From Elusimicrobiota bacterium (GTDB lineage Bacteria > Elusimicrobiota > Elusimicrobia > Elusimicrobiales > UBA9959): DNA of 64,000 nt. The translations under genes were made by a program, and so were the position numbers. Below the pieces are notes generated by a model. That model made no database searches and was not told the origin of the DNA. It saw only the letters and a list, made by a program, of their open reading frames with translations. Below are positions 33,206 to 42,983 of the stretch, piece by piece (within the stretch, counting starts at the first letter, position 1; each line of letters begins with the position of its first letter). The stretch covers positions 34,149 through 98,148 of the forward strand of contig JAPLKI010000001.1 in the NCBI GenBank assembly GCA_026388155.1, in the 5' to 3' direction.

Positions 33206-34348
33206 ATGACAGAAACGAGAATACGCTACAGCGGGGAGTTGAACGAAAGGGAAGCCCGCATAAAAGTTATCGGAGTGGGCGGCGGAGGCGGCAACGCCGT
33301 CAACCGCATGGTGGAAGCCGATGTGCGCCAGGTGGAGTTTGTGGCGCTTAACACCGACGCCCAGGATTTGCGGCGCAGCAAAGCCTCAAACCGTATACAG
33401 ATAGGCGAAAACCTTACCAAGGGCCTTGGGGTGGGCGGAGACCCTTTGCGGGGCCGTGAAGCCGCGCTTGAGTCCGTGGATACTATAAAGGAAACTGTCG
33501 CCGATTCGGAACTTATTTTTATAACGGCCGGCATGGGCGGCGGTACCGGCACCGGCGGCGCGCCGGTGGTGGCGGAAGTGGCCAAAGACAATACGAAGGC
33601 GCTGGTTATAGGCGTGGTTACAAAACCTTTTGACTTTGAAGGCGCCGTGAGAGCCGCCCAGGCGCAGGCCGGCATTCACGAATTGCGCAAGTATGTGGAC
33701 TGTCTGCTTGTAATTCCCAACCAGAGGATGCTGGAAATAGTGGACCGCAAAACTACCACAAACGAGGCCTACCGCCTGGCTGACGATGTTCTGCGCCAGG
33801 CTATACAGGGCATTTCAGACCTTATAACCAAGGCCGGCGATCTTAATGTGGATTTTGCGGATGTGAGAAAAATAATGACCAAATCGGGCGAGGCCCTTAT
33901 AGGCATAGGGCGCGCCTCAGGACCCTCGCGACACACGGACGCCGCGGCCAAGGCCATAAATTCCCCCATGCTTGAAAACGCGGTTATTGACGGTGCCAAG
34001 GGCCTGCTGGTCAACTTCACCAGCTCAAGGAATGTGCTTCTGTCGGAAATCAGCGAGGCCATGGATTACATCATGAAATCTGTTAATCCCGATGTTTTTA
34101 TGAAATACGGCCAGGCATACGATGAAGAGATGGGCGATGAGTTGAAAATAACCGTTATCGCCACCGGCTTTCCGGCAAAGAAAAACGATTTAATATCGGA
34201 TCTGTCCAGGCGTCCCCGCAGTAAAATCAGGGATTATAGTTCGGACGATTTTTCCGCCGTTCCAGAGCAGGTCTCCTCGCAGTTCGCGGAAGATATGGAA
34301 AAACCCGCTTTTCTCAGGCGGAAGGCCGGTTCAAAAAGGCTGAAGTAG
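33206..34348 (+). CDS. ftsZ: Cell division protein FtsZ
   Basis: 380 residues. Tubulin-like GTPase: GVGGGGGNAVNRM, the T4 signature GMGGGTGTGGAPVVA, and NVDFADVRKIM (T7 loop) are present. The linker is short, and the C-terminal EKPAFLRRKA is the conserved peptide that binds FtsA. It polymerises into the division ring at midcell. The start lies 8 bases after a heptad hairpin, so that hairpin is part of the ftsZ leader. Confidence 0.97.
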   Translation: MTETRIRYSGELNEREARIKVIGVGGGGGNAVNRMVEADVRQVEFVALNTDAQDLRRSKASNRIQIGENLTKGLGVGGDPLRGREAALESVDTIKETVADSELIFITAGMGGGTGTGGAPVVAEVAKDNTKALVIGVVTKPFDFEGAVRAAQAQAGIHELRKYVDCLLVIPNQRMLEIVDRKTTTNEAYRLADDVLRQAIQGISDLITKAGDLNVDFADVRKIMTKSGEALIGIGRASGPSRHTDAAAKAINSPMLENAVIDGAKGLLVNFTSSRNVLLSEISEAMDYIMKSVNPDVFMKYGQAYDEEMGDELKITVIATGFPAKKNDLISDLSRRPRSKIRDYSSDDFSAVPEQVSSQFAEDMEKPAFLRRKAGSKRLK

Positions 34349-34416
34349 GGGCGCTGGTTTTACCGCCGGAAAGTTATTTTTAGTAAACTTTTTCAGCGCC
34401 CCCTAAGGAAAATTCA

Positions 34417-35508
34417 ATGGCAATAACGCTGGATATGCTCTTAAAAGTGATGGTGCAAAACAAAGCGAGCGACACGCACGTCCGCAGCGACGCCCCCGTT
34501 TGTCTGCGTATCAACGGCACTATCACTCCGATAAATGCCTCCGCCATGACAGGCAAAGAAGTCGAAGCCATGATCTTCCCGCTCATGAACCAGCGGCTCA
34601 AATCCATTTTCAACGAAAAGCACGAGGCGGATTTTTCTGTTGACGGCGGGGAAATAGGACGCTTCCGTTTTAATGTTTTTGTGCAGAAAGGCAAGGTCTG
34701 CGTGGCGATAAGGCATATCCCGCGCCAAATTCCGACTTTTGAAGAACTGCGCCTGCCGGTTGAGTCCCTGAAGAAGCTGCTTACCAGCGAGCGCGGGCTT
34801 ATTCTGGTCACCGGCATAACCGGCTCCGGCAAAACCTCAACGCTTGCCGCCATGATAGAGTATTTAAATCAGAAGTGGGAAAGCCATATTATAACCGTAG
34901 AGGACCCGATAGAATTCGTGTTCACGGAAAAAAAGTGCATTATCAGCCAGCGGGAACTGGGCGCCGATACCACTTCTTTTGTCGATGCGCTGCGCGCGGC
35001 GCTTCGCCAGGATCCGGACGTTATACTGGTGGGGGAAATGCGCGATCTGGAAACCACGCAGGCGGCAATTACCGCGGCTGAAACCGGGCATCTGGTGTTT
35101 GCCACTCTTCATACCTTAAACGCCGTGCAGACGCTTTCAAGGATAATAGACATATTCCCCACGCATCAGCAGACACAGGTGCGGATGCAGTTGTCGGAAA
35201 CGCTTAAAGGCGTTATTTCGCAGCGGCTGTTGCCATGCTCAAACGGCGGCCGCATCCCGGCCGTTGAGGTGATGTGCGCCACGCCCCATATAAAAAAGCT
35301 GCTGGCTGAAAATAACATGGATGGTATAAACCAGGCCATCCCCAAGGGCGCATTTTACGGTATGCAGAGTTTTAACCAGTCGTTGGTCAAACTGCACAAA
35401 GCGGGCCTGGCAAAGCTTGAGGACATAATGCAGGCCGCCTCCAACCCCGACGATGTGCTGCTTGCCATAAAAGGCATAGAGCAGGAGATGGAAAGCAAGG
35501 GAAGGTAG
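34417..35508 (+). CDS. pilT: Type IV pilus retraction ATPase PilT
   Basis: 363 residues. N-terminal PAS-like domain starting ASDTHVRS, then the secretion-ATPase core: Walker A GITGSGKTS (near 132-140), Asp box VEDPIEFVF, Walker B VILVGEMRDLET, and His box TGHLVFATLHT. It pulls pilin subunits back into the membrane for twitching and DNA uptake. The characteristic AIRNLIRE-type C-terminal motif of PilT is not seen. A PilU-like ATPase is possible. The pilin gene is 4 kb upstream. Confidence 0.88.
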   Translation: MAITLDMLLKVMVQNKASDTHVRSDAPVCLRINGTITPINASAMTGKEVEAMIFPLMNQRLKSIFNEKHEADFSVDGGEIGRFRFNVFVQKGKVCVAIRHIPRQIPTFEELRLPVESLKKLLTSERGLILVTGITGSGKTSTLAAMIEYLNQKWESHIITVEDPIEFVFTEKKCIISQRELGADTTSFVDALRAALRQDPDVILVGEMRDLETTQAAITAAETGHLVFATLHTLNAVQTLSRIIDIFPTHQQTQVRMQLSETLKGVISQRLLPCSNGGRIPAVEVMCATPHIKKLLAENNMDGINQAIPKGAFYGMQSFNQSLVKLHKAGLAKLEDIMQAASNPDDVLLAIKGIEQEMESKGR

Positions 35509-35520
35509 ACCACGGCGGCC

Positions 35521-35632
35521 TGCCATAAGTCATACGGCTGTTCCAGCCGTGCCATAGGCCGTAAGCCATAGGTCATAGGCCAGTTAAGGAACTCCTTAAA
35601 AGCTTATGGCGTACGGCCTACGGCGTATGGCG
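35521..35632. repeat. Heptad hairpin locus (GCCATAG-type)
   Basis: The left arm has GCCATAG/GCCGTAA/GTCATAG units and the apex is TTAAGGAACTCCTTAA, a perfect palindrome. The right arm is of TATGGCG/TACGGCC units. It spans the whole pilT to dNK spacer. Confidence 0.88.
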
Positions 35633-35667
35633 GAAAATTTTCATTTTGTTTCATAAGGAAGGCAACT

Positions 35668-36387
35668 ATGTTCGCTGAAGGCTATATCGGCATCGCGGGA
35701 ATTATCGGCGTAGGCAAGTCGACGCTGACCATGGAACTGGCCAAGGCGCTTAATTTTGAGCCGGTGCTTGAAGAGGTGGGCGGCAATCCCTACCTTCAGA
35801 AATTCTACGACGACATGAAGCAGTACGGCACCATCATGCAGATCTGGCTTTTAAATCACCGCTTCCGCCAGCACAGGGAATTCGTTTCGCGCATAAGCCT
35901 TGGCAAGATCCGCGGAGTGGTGCAGGACAGGACAATATGGGAAGACACTATCTTCGCGCGCATGCTCAACCAGCACCCGGATAAGATAATAACCGACATG
36001 GATTACAACACCTACCTTGACCTTTTCGACAACATGGTTTTGCGCGAGTTGGTGTTCCCGCAGCTGATGATCTTCCTTGACTGCCGGGTGGAAACTTCGA
36101 TAGCGCGCATCAAGTCGCGCGGGCGCGAGATGGAGCGTACCATAACGCCGGAATACCTGCGGAGCCTGCAGGACAATTATTACCAGTTCGTGGACGAAAT
36201 GGAAGACGCCGGCGTGCGTATATTGCGGCTTAACTGGGAGACTTACCATCCCATAAGCGAGGTTGCGCGCCTGGTGCATGAATATTCGCTTAAACCCTCA
36301 AATTTCACCAAATGGGTGCGCCCGCTGCGTAAGCTTGGCATGGAAAACAAGGAAAACCTTCCAAATAAGGTGCCGGTGGCTAAGTAA
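35668..36387 (+). CDS. Deoxynucleoside kinase
   Basis: 239 residues. P-loop GIIGVGKS (11-18). The dNK-family catalytic (E/D)R(S/T) appears as VVQDRTIWEDTIF. LID RIKSRGREMERTI and YRSLQDNYYQF-like helix are present. It salvages deoxynucleosides (deoxyadenosine or deoxyguanosine are usual in Gram-positive homologues) to their monophosphates. cmk follows 16 bases later, so the two form a nucleotide-kinase pair. Confidence 0.88.
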   Translation: MFAEGYIGIAGIIGVGKSTLTMELAKALNFEPVLEEVGGNPYLQKFYDDMKQYGTIMQIWLLNHRFRQHREFVSRISLGKIRGVVQDRTIWEDTIFARMLNQHPDKIITDMDYNTYLDLFDNMVLRELVFPQLMIFLDCRVETSIARIKSRGREMERTITPEYLRSLQDNYYQFVDEMEDAGVRILRLNWETYHPISEVARLVHEYSLKPSNFTKWVRPLRKLGMENKENLPNKVPVAK

Positions 36388-36403
36388 CTCTCAAGGCTCC
36401 CAA

Positions 36404-37114
36404 ATGTCAAAGCGGAAAAACGGCATTATTGTGGCCATAGACGGCCCGGCGGGAGTGGGAAAGTCCACCGTCGGCAGGATGGTGGCTGAACGCCTGAAGT
36501 ATGGTTTTTTGAGTACCGGTAAGATGTATAGGGCGCTTGCCTGGAAAGCGCTTCAAGCCGGCCTTGATCTGGCTGATGAAGACGCTCTGATGGATCTTGC
36601 GGGAAAACTGAAGTGGGGTTTTGCACGCGGCACGGGGTCCGAACTGCTGGTTTCCATTGACGGCCGCGCGCTGACCCGCGAGATAACCACTGAAAGCGTG
36701 GGCAAGGCCACAAGCGCTCTTGCGCTGCTCGGCCGCGTGCGCGGTTTTATGCGCGATATGCAGCGAGGCGCCGGGGCTGAAGGCGGACTTGTCATGGAAG
36801 GCCGTGACATCGGAACCAACGTTTTTCCCGACGCGGAGCTTAAAATTTACCTTGACGCTTCTCCGGAAGCCCGTGCCGAACGGCGTTTCCGGCAGTTGAG
36901 CGAGCAGGGGCTCCGGGCCGAGTATGCGCAAATTCTTGACTTCATAATAAAGCGGGACGCTCAGGATTCACAGCGCAAGAACAATCCGCTTAAAAAAGCC
37001 GAAGACGGTTTTTATCTTGATTCCACCCGCATCACGCGCGCCCAGGCGGTGGAGGAAATCGTAAAGCTTTGCCGCAGCGCCATCGAGAAAGCCGCTAAAA
37101 ACAGTGATCAGTAA
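36404..37114 (+). CDS. cmk: Cytidylate kinase
   Basis: 236 residues from the ATG at 36404. A longer in-frame start at 36263 would overlap the upstream gene and lacks conservation. P-loop DGPAGVGKSTV, STGKMYRALAWKA, MEGRDIGTNVFPDA, and the LID ARAERRFRQL are diagnostic. It phosphorylates CMP and dCMP. The order cmk-plsC-rpsA (S1) is widely conserved. Confidence 0.95.
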   Translation: MSKRKNGIIVAIDGPAGVGKSTVGRMVAERLKYGFLSTGKMYRALAWKALQAGLDLADEDALMDLAGKLKWGFARGTGSELLVSIDGRALTREITTESVGKATSALALLGRVRGFMRDMQRGAGAEGGLVMEGRDIGTNVFPDAELKIYLDASPEARAERRFRQLSEQGLRAEYAQILDFIIKRDAQDSQRKNNPLKKAEDGFYLDSTRITRAQAVEEIVKLCRSAIEKAAKNSDQ

Positions 37115-37164
37115 CCAGTTACTGAATACCGAATACCGCAGTTAACCGGCAACTGATTACCGCC
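37102..37164. repeat. Heptad locus (CAGTAAC-type) after cmk
   Basis: Units AGTAACC, AGTTACT, GAATACC and complementary GGCAACTGATTACC. The cmk stop codon lies in it. Confidence 0.7.
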
Positions 37165-37184
37165 TTAAAACAGGAACAAACCAA

Positions 37185-37784
37185 GTGGGCATAAACGTCG
37201 TTTTTTTCTTTATAAGACTCTATTTCCGGATTTTCAATTCCATAAAAATATCCGGACTGGAGAAAATACCGCGCGGCGGCCCGCTTATAATAGTGGCCAA
37301 TCATGTTTCAAACGCCGATCCTCCCGCCCTGGGTGCCCACGTGGCGCTTGCGCGAAAGATAAGCATGCTCGCTAAAAAAGAGCTTTTTGCTTTTCCTCCG
37401 CTGGGCGCGCTATTCAAAAGCTGGGGAGCTATTCCGGTAGACAGGCGGCGCGGCGGCGGCGACCTGGGCGCGTTCAGGGCGGGCCTCAAGGCGCTCAATG
37501 GCGGCGGTTGTCTTGTGGTTTTCCCGGAAGGTACGCGTGCGAGGCCGGGCAGGCCTCTTGTGCCCAAGCTTGGCGCCGCCATGCTTGCGGCCAAAAGCGG
37601 CGCCCCTGTGCTGTGCGCGAGAATTTTTAATACCGAAAATTTCTTAAAATTAGGTAAAATAACAATTAAGTTCGGAAATGTGAGGCATTTTGAACCCCTG
37701 GCGCGAGCCACCCCAAGAGAATCTTACGAAGAATTTTCAAAATCGCTCATGTCGGATATTTTTTCAATAACTAAGGAGCAGTAA
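37185..37784 (+). CDS. plsC: 1-acyl-sn-glycerol-3-phosphate acyltransferase
   Basis: 199 residues. N-terminal membrane helix (VVFFFIRLYF). Acyltransferase motif I is NHVSNADP (H40, D45, the HX4D pair). Motif III is FPEGTRARPGRP near 115. It transfers a second acyl chain to lysophosphatidate in the inner membrane. The initiation codon is GTG at 37185. plsY for the first acylation is at 56.9 kb. Confidence 0.9.
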   Translation: MGINVVFFFIRLYFRIFNSIKISGLEKIPRGGPLIIVANHVSNADPPALGAHVALARKISMLAKKELFAFPPLGALFKSWGAIPVDRRRGGGDLGAFRAGLKALNGGGCLVVFPEGTRARPGRPLVPKLGAAMLAAKSGAPVLCARIFNTENFLKLGKITIKFGNVRHFEPLARATPRESYEEFSKSLMSDIFSITKEQ

Positions 37785-37788
37785 CCCC

Positions 37789-38997
37789 ATGGAAACCAAT
37801 GAAATTCCACAGCAGATAAATGAGGACGTCAATCCCGCGGAAAAGGAGGTTAAATCCGGAGCGGATGAAGAAATGTCCATGGATGAGCTCCTGAAGGCTG
37901 AAGCCGAAGTCACCTCAAAAATTTATTCCCGGGACATCGTAAAAGTGAAAGTGGTGCAGATAACCCCTGAGCATGTTCTGGTGGACATCGGAGAGAAAAA
38001 AGAGGCTATTATCCCGCTGACCGACTTTGAAGGCGAAAAATCGCTCCCGCAGGTGGGCGCGGAAATAATAGCGGTGCTTGAGAAAAAGGGCGGCGAAGGC
38101 CGTCACACCCTGCTTTCCCACAAGAAAGCCCGGGAGAAAATGGCTTGGAACTGGGCAAAAACGATGTTTCAGGCCAAGGAAAGGCTGAAAGGCCGCGTGA
38201 CCGGGATAGTAAAGGGCGGCTATGCGGTGGACCTGGCCGGCCTGCGGGTTTTCATGCCGCTGTCGCTTTCCGAGATCGGAGGCGCCCATAAACATTATCT
38301 CCCGCCGAACGCCAGGATAAAGTTTTACATCGTGGACTTTTCCGAAAGAGACCGCAAAGCGGTGGTTTCCAGGCGCCAGGTGCTTGAAGAGGACGAAAAT
38401 ATCCGCAAGACCGAAGTTATAGGTTCTGTTACCGCCGGACACGTGGTGCGCGCGGTGGTGGCCAAAGTTACCGGCGAGGGGATGTTCGTGAGGTTTCAGG
38501 GCATAGAGGGATATGTGCGGCTTTCCGACGCCGCCTGGAAAAATCCGGCCGAAGCTCTTAAAACCTACAAACGCGGCCAGCGCATAAAGTGCAAGGTGCT
38601 CTCGGTCGACAAAGCGACGGAGAAGCTTTCTTTCGGTATAAAACAGCTTACGCCGAATCCAGTGGATATACTTAAAAAGAAATTCGGTTACAGGTCCGTC
38701 GTGCGCGTTAAGACACTGGCCCTTGCCCCCGAAGGCGCCAAAGTAAAAGTCTCGGAGCAGGTGGACGGTTTTGTCCCCGCGGAGGAGTACGGCTCCGAAG
38801 GCGCGCCCAAAGCGGGGCAGGAACTTACCGCGGTGGTCGTGGGCGTGAACTCATCCACCTACGAGCTTACGCTTTCCGTGCGCTCTCACGAGGAGCTTGA
38901 AGACCGAAAGAGGATGCAGCAATATCTCAAAGGCTCTCCCACGCTCACCCTGGGGCAGATACTGCTGGACAATTCGGAGGATGAAGGTGAGGTATGA
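37789..38997 (+). CDS. rpsA: Ribosomal protein S1-like protein (four S1 domains)
   Basis: 402 residues. An acidic N-terminal tail of about 45 residues precedes four S1/OB-fold RNA-binding domains starting near residues 48, 128, 213 and 298 (recognisable by VKVVQITPEHVLVDIG, KGRVTGIVKGGYAVDLAG, VRAVVAKVTGEGMFVRF and a weak fourth). It is shorter than the six-domain E. coli S1, as in Gram-positives. It helps mRNA bind the 30S subunit. It follows plsC by 4 bases. Confidence 0.9.
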   Translation: METNEIPQQINEDVNPAEKEVKSGADEEMSMDELLKAEAEVTSKIYSRDIVKVKVVQITPEHVLVDIGEKKEAIIPLTDFEGEKSLPQVGAEIIAVLEKKGGEGRHTLLSHKKAREKMAWNWAKTMFQAKERLKGRVTGIVKGGYAVDLAGLRVFMPLSLSEIGGAHKHYLPPNARIKFYIVDFSERDRKAVVSRRQVLEEDENIRKTEVIGSVTAGHVVRAVVAKVTGEGMFVRFQGIEGYVRLSDAAWKNPAEALKTYKRGQRIKCKVLSVDKATEKLSFGIKQLTPNPVDILKKKFGYRSVVRVKTLALAPEGAKVKVSEQVDGFVPAEEYGSEGAPKAGQELTAVVVGVNSSTYELTLSVRSHEELEDRKRMQQYLKGSPTLTLGQILLDNSEDEGEV

Positions 38998-39985
38998 GGG
39001 ATGGCGTGAAATTATACGCGGCGCGGTAAATAAAGTCCCTCTCCGCTACAGGGCGCCGCTGGCGCTTTCCGTTTTTTTTTTGACGGTTCTTATCTTTGCT
39101 CTTGCCGTTCCCCGCGCCTGGCGGGGGGGGCTGGAGCGTGAGGCGTTCCAGAGAGAGGAACAAACATCTCCCGCGCTTGAGAAGCGGCTGGACAGGAAAA
39201 TCGCGCTCGCCCAGGAGCGCCTGAAGACCGATCCCGAAGACCTGAAAGCCCTTTTTAATTCCGGCCTGCTTAAATTCCAAAAGGGCCCCGCGTTTTACCC
39301 CGATGCCATAGCAGATTTTGAAAAAGCCCGCCAGCTCGGGTTTTCGGACGACCGCCTGTTTTATTACCTGGGGGTGATGTATCAGGGTGTGGGTCTTTAT
39401 GATTTCGCCGGCGACGAATATCGCAAGTTCCTGCGCAACCGCCCCGATGATTTTGAAATTTCAATGCGCCTGGCAAAACTTGATTACGCCGCCGGCCGTT
39501 TCCCCGAGGCCGCGCGGGGTTATGAGATTTTGGAACTTAAGTATCCCAAAACCCCCGTGGTCCTTGAAAATCTTGTCCTGGCCCGCTGGAAGAATAATCA
39601 GGATTATTCCAAAACCCTTCTGGCGCTCAAAGGCCTTGGAGGGGAAGCGGCTTTCCGGGCAGTTTATACCGAAGGGCGCATTGCCTATGACCTTAAAGAT
39701 TATGCCAAGGCGGCGGCGAGTTTAAAATCAACGCTCGCAAACGCTGAATATTCGCCCCTTATAGACCGGGCTCAGGCTTATTGGCTGCTTGGCGATTCAA
39801 GCCTGAAACTCAAGGATAATGACGGCGCCTTCTCCGCTTTTAGTGAGCTTTTAAAAATTAACCCGGCCCATGAAGAGGCAAAGTCGCTCCTGGCACGTCT
39901 TGAGAGGGCCCGCAAAGCTGCCGCACAGAAGGCGGCAGAAAGCGAAAGAAGGCAGCGCAAAACACAGGAAAGCAGGAGAAAGTAG
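38987..39985 (+). CDS. TPR-repeat protein with N-terminal membrane anchor
   Basis: About 333 residues. The GTG at 38987 has GGAGG six bases before it. An ATG at 38981 is in frame but touches that site. The gene overlaps the end of rpsA. One membrane segment (ALSVFFLTVLIFALAVP) follows a short basic tail, then five to seven TPR-like helical pairs (ALFNSGLLKFQKG, FYYLGVMYQGVGLYDFAGDEYRKFL, YWLLGDSSLKLKDNDGAFSAFSELLKINP). A K/R/E/Q-rich tail ends it. Probably a periplasm-facing scaffold; function unknown. Confidence 0.75.
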   Translation: MRYEGWREIIRGAVNKVPLRYRAPLALSVFFLTVLIFALAVPRAWRGGLEREAFQREEQTSPALEKRLDRKIALAQERLKTDPEDLKALFNSGLLKFQKGPAFYPDAIADFEKARQLGFSDDRLFYYLGVMYQGVGLYDFAGDEYRKFLRNRPDDFEISMRLAKLDYAAGRFPEAARGYEILELKYPKTPVVLENLVLARWKNNQDYSKTLLALKGLGGEAAFRAVYTEGRIAYDLKDYAKAAASLKSTLANAEYSPLIDRAQAYWLLGDSSLKLKDNDGAFSAFSELLKINPAHEEAKSLLARLERARKAAAQKAAESERRQRKTQESRRK

Positions 39986-40066
39986 GGGATACTTTTCCGC
40001 GGCCGTCTTTTGCCGCTATCATGGGTCTGCCGGACTTTTTCCGCAGATACTGTCTATCGGGGAGAA

Positions 40067-42928
40067 ATGCAGAAACGCGCGAGCCCTGGATCGTCAAAAC
40101 CCCTGCCGTCGGCGGTTTTTTTAATTTTACAGATTTTTGCGTTATACATCCTTCCCGCGCGCGCGCAGGAAGAAAACAAAGTGGTGGTCAGGGATTTTAA
40201 CTGGCGCGTTTATTCCACGGAACATTTTGACATACACTACTACGGCGACTCAAAGCCCTGGCTTGACTACGCGGCCCAAACTCTTGAGGCCGCCTATAAG
40301 CGCGAATCGGCGGACCTTAACCCGTCGCTTTCCAAACGTCTTCCTTTTTTCCTTTATTCCTCGATAAACGACATGGAGCAGACAGGCATCGCCGATGTTT
40401 CCGACGGGGTGGGCGGGCTTACCGAGCCTTTTAAAGACCGCTTTATGGTCTGGTCCGACGGTTCCAAGGGCTGGCTCAAAGACGTAATGGAACACGAATT
40501 GACCCACGAAATGCAGTTCAGCGTGCTGATAGACGGTTTCTGGAAATCGGCGCGGATCCTTAAAACATTCGTTTATCCCTCCTGGATGATGGAAGGCATG
40601 GCCGAATATGAAACCGGCGGCCTGGATCTTGCCGTCGAAGAAATGTACACGCGCGACGCCGCTCTTTCAGGCGGGCTTATTCCGCTCTGGCGACTGAACC
40701 AGTTCGGCCACCTGAAACCGCATCAGGTGACGCTGGCTTATAAGACCGGCGCCCGGGCCATGCGGTTTCTTGCCTCGCAGTACGGCAGTGAAAAGCCGCG
40801 TAAGATGCTTGAGCTTTTCAGGACCCGCTATGAGGCAAGCTCCGTGCTGCAGCCGCTTATCGGCATAGATATTTTCGCTTTTGACAAGAAATTCAGGGAG
40901 TATGAGGAGCTTAACTATCTCTCCCAGGCCCAAAAAGAGCGTCTCTCCGAGCCGGAAATTTACGGGAAAAAACTTACTTCCGGTTCCGGCGGCATCCCCG
41001 AGTTCAACGTAAGTCCGGCCTTAAGCCCAGACTCGACAAAACTCGCATATATCTCCACCCGCTACGGCCAGCCGCCCTCCGTGTTCATTAAGGATCTTTC
41101 AAGCGGAAAAGAAAAACGTTTAAATCCGTTTACCTCCGGAATAGAGAATATCCCCTACGGCCGCTTCACGAAGCCTTTGAGGAACCTGGCATGGTCTCCG
41201 GACGGGACCTGTCTGGTCTTTTCCGGCCAGAAGAACCACAGGGAATATCTCTATTTCTACCGGACCTCCGACGGAAGAATAACCCGCTCCGCCATGGAGG
41301 GCCTTCAGGAAGCGCGTCAGCCGGTCTTTTCCCCCGACGGCTCAAGGCTCGCCTTTGTGGGTATGCGCGGGGGTTTTAACGACCTCTACGAGGTAAACGC
41401 CGCGCGCGCGGAGAAAGGGAATGTCCCTTACACGGAGTTAAAAAGGCTTACCGAAAGCCCGCAGGACGAAGATTCGCCGGCTTACGCGCCGGACGGTTCG
41501 GGCCTGGCCTATTCCTGCGAGGTGGACGCCCCTGAGGGCCAGAAAAGAGATCTCTGTTTTTATTCTGACGGCCGCCTGAAAGACCTTCTTTCAATGGACG
41601 GCAGCATTTATGACCCGGTATTTTCAACTGATTCAAAAAAAATATTCTTTGTTTCCGACGCAGGCAATATATTCGATCTTTACCAGTTGGAACCCGCTTC
41701 AGGAAAAGCGCTGAGGCTCACACGCTCCATGGGAGGGAATTTCACCCCGTCGCCGGATTCCGGCGGACGCCTGTATTTTTCGGGTTTCAGGAAAGGAAAT
41801 ATGAATATTTACTCCGGGGACGCGCGCAATTTCCTTTATGAGCCGGTGTTTTCAGCTGCAGCCGTCCAGAGCCCGGACTCCAAGGCGCCCCTCCAAGCTT
41901 TGGGGGGCACGGATAAGCCTTATAAATTCAGCGCCTCCACCGATCTCTTTTTCCCGGCTTTTATATTTTCTTCTCCGGGCGGGCTGTACCTGATGAATTA
42001 CTGGCAGGCCTCCGATATGCTGGGGCGCCATAACCTGAGCTTGTATGCAAGCTATAATTCCGGAGCGGATTTTTTAAATTATCAGACCGCTTACGGTTAT
42101 TCCCGCTGGCGCATGCCGCTGACGGCGGCGGCTTCGGGAGAAAATTCCCATGATAATACCAGCTCGGACGGGCTCAACTTCAACAAGCGTTCTTCTCAGC
42201 AGTCCGTGGGCACGGCCTGGCCTTTTAACCGCTACAACCGCGTTGAGTTTACGGTCGTAAATAAAAATGAGACCGATACTTATACCGATATCGTCAAAGC
42301 GGACCGCCTGCGTACGCGTGCTTTTCAGGTCTCCTATGTGCGCGACACCGTAAACGGCCTTTACCTTACGGCGGTCAGCGGTTCGCTCGCGAAGGCCGGC
42401 TATGTCAAGGCTGTGGAAAAATTCGGCGGCAATTTACAATACGACGCTTATGTCCTTGAATACCTTAAATATTTTCCGCTTTCAAAACGCTCCACTTTCG
42501 TCAACCGCTTCGTGGCGGCCGAAAGTACGGGGCGGGACAGGTGGACTTTTGACTTCGGGGGGCTGGGCGGGGTGAGGGGGTATTCCAGCTCCGCCAGCCG
42601 GTATGACACTCCCGTGACGTTCATAAACAACGCGGAATTCAGGGTGCCGCTGTCCGGCGACATGAATTATTATATGTGGTATATGTTCCCCGACTTCTAT
42701 TTTAAGGCCGTTTACGGCAAGGTTTTTATGGATTCCGCCTGCGGCTGGACCGATCCGTCCATGGCGCGCTTTCCTAAATCCAGAGAAATAAGGAATTCGG
42801 TCGGAGTGGGAATAGACATACATACTTTTATACTTCAGACATTCCAACTGGTGCTTAGTTTTGACTACGCCCGGCGCACCACCGACGGGGGAAAGATCTT
42901 TTATGTTTATCTCGGGCCGTTGTTCTAA
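40067..42928 (+). CDS. Outer-membrane protein combining a zinc metalloprotease-like domain, a TolB-like propeller and a BamA-like barrel
   Basis: 953 residues from the ATG at 40067 with GGGGAGA before it. Signal peptide (FLILQIFALYILPARA). Domain 1 (about 30-290) is gluzincin-like with H143-E-L-T-H147 and a third ligand in MMEGMAEYE. Domain 2 (about 300-620) carries several PD40/TolB propeller strands (SPALSPDSTKLAYIST, QPVFSPDGSRLAFVG). Domain 3 (about 650-953) resembles the surface-antigen barrel (FGGLGGVRGYSSS) and ends in aromatic F. It probably sits in the outer membrane, with the protease and propeller in the periplasm. Confidence 0.8.
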   Translation: MQKRASPGSSKPLPSAVFLILQIFALYILPARAQEENKVVVRDFNWRVYSTEHFDIHYYGDSKPWLDYAAQTLEAAYKRESADLNPSLSKRLPFFLYSSINDMEQTGIADVSDGVGGLTEPFKDRFMVWSDGSKGWLKDVMEHELTHEMQFSVLIDGFWKSARILKTFVYPSWMMEGMAEYETGGLDLAVEEMYTRDAALSGGLIPLWRLNQFGHLKPHQVTLAYKTGARAMRFLASQYGSEKPRKMLELFRTRYEASSVLQPLIGIDIFAFDKKFREYEELNYLSQAQKERLSEPEIYGKKLTSGSGGIPEFNVSPALSPDSTKLAYISTRYGQPPSVFIKDLSSGKEKRLNPFTSGIENIPYGRFTKPLRNLAWSPDGTCLVFSGQKNHREYLYFYRTSDGRITRSAMEGLQEARQPVFSPDGSRLAFVGMRGGFNDLYEVNAARAEKGNVPYTELKRLTESPQDEDSPAYAPDGSGLAYSCEVDAPEGQKRDLCFYSDGRLKDLLSMDGSIYDPVFSTDSKKIFFVSDAGNIFDLYQLEPASGKALRLTRSMGGNFTPSPDSGGRLYFSGFRKGNMNIYSGDARNFLYEPVFSAAAVQSPDSKAPLQALGGTDKPYKFSASTDLFFPAFIFSSPGGLYLMNYWQASDMLGRHNLSLYASYNSGADFLNYQTAYGYSRWRMPLTAAASGENSHDNTSSDGLNFNKRSSQQSVGTAWPFNRYNRVEFTVVNKNETDTYTDIVKADRLRTRAFQVSYVRDTVNGLYLTAVSGSLAKAGYVKAVEKFGGNLQYDAYVLEYLKYFPLSKRSTFVNRFVAAESTGRDRWTFDFGGLGGVRGYSSSASRYDTPVTFINNAEFRVPLSGDMNYYMWYMFPDFYFKAVYGKVFMDSACGWTDPSMARFPKSREIRNSVGVGIDIHTFILQTFQLVLSFDYARRTTDGGKIFYVYLGPLF

Positions 42929-42983
42929 TTGCGGGGATTCTCATTATTGACTGTAAGGAGATAAAAGAACTAGAATCCATAGT

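Noticed and set aside
36263..36403. N-terminal extension of Cmk
   Set aside because: It overlaps the deoxynucleoside kinase gene. The conserved protein begins at 36404.
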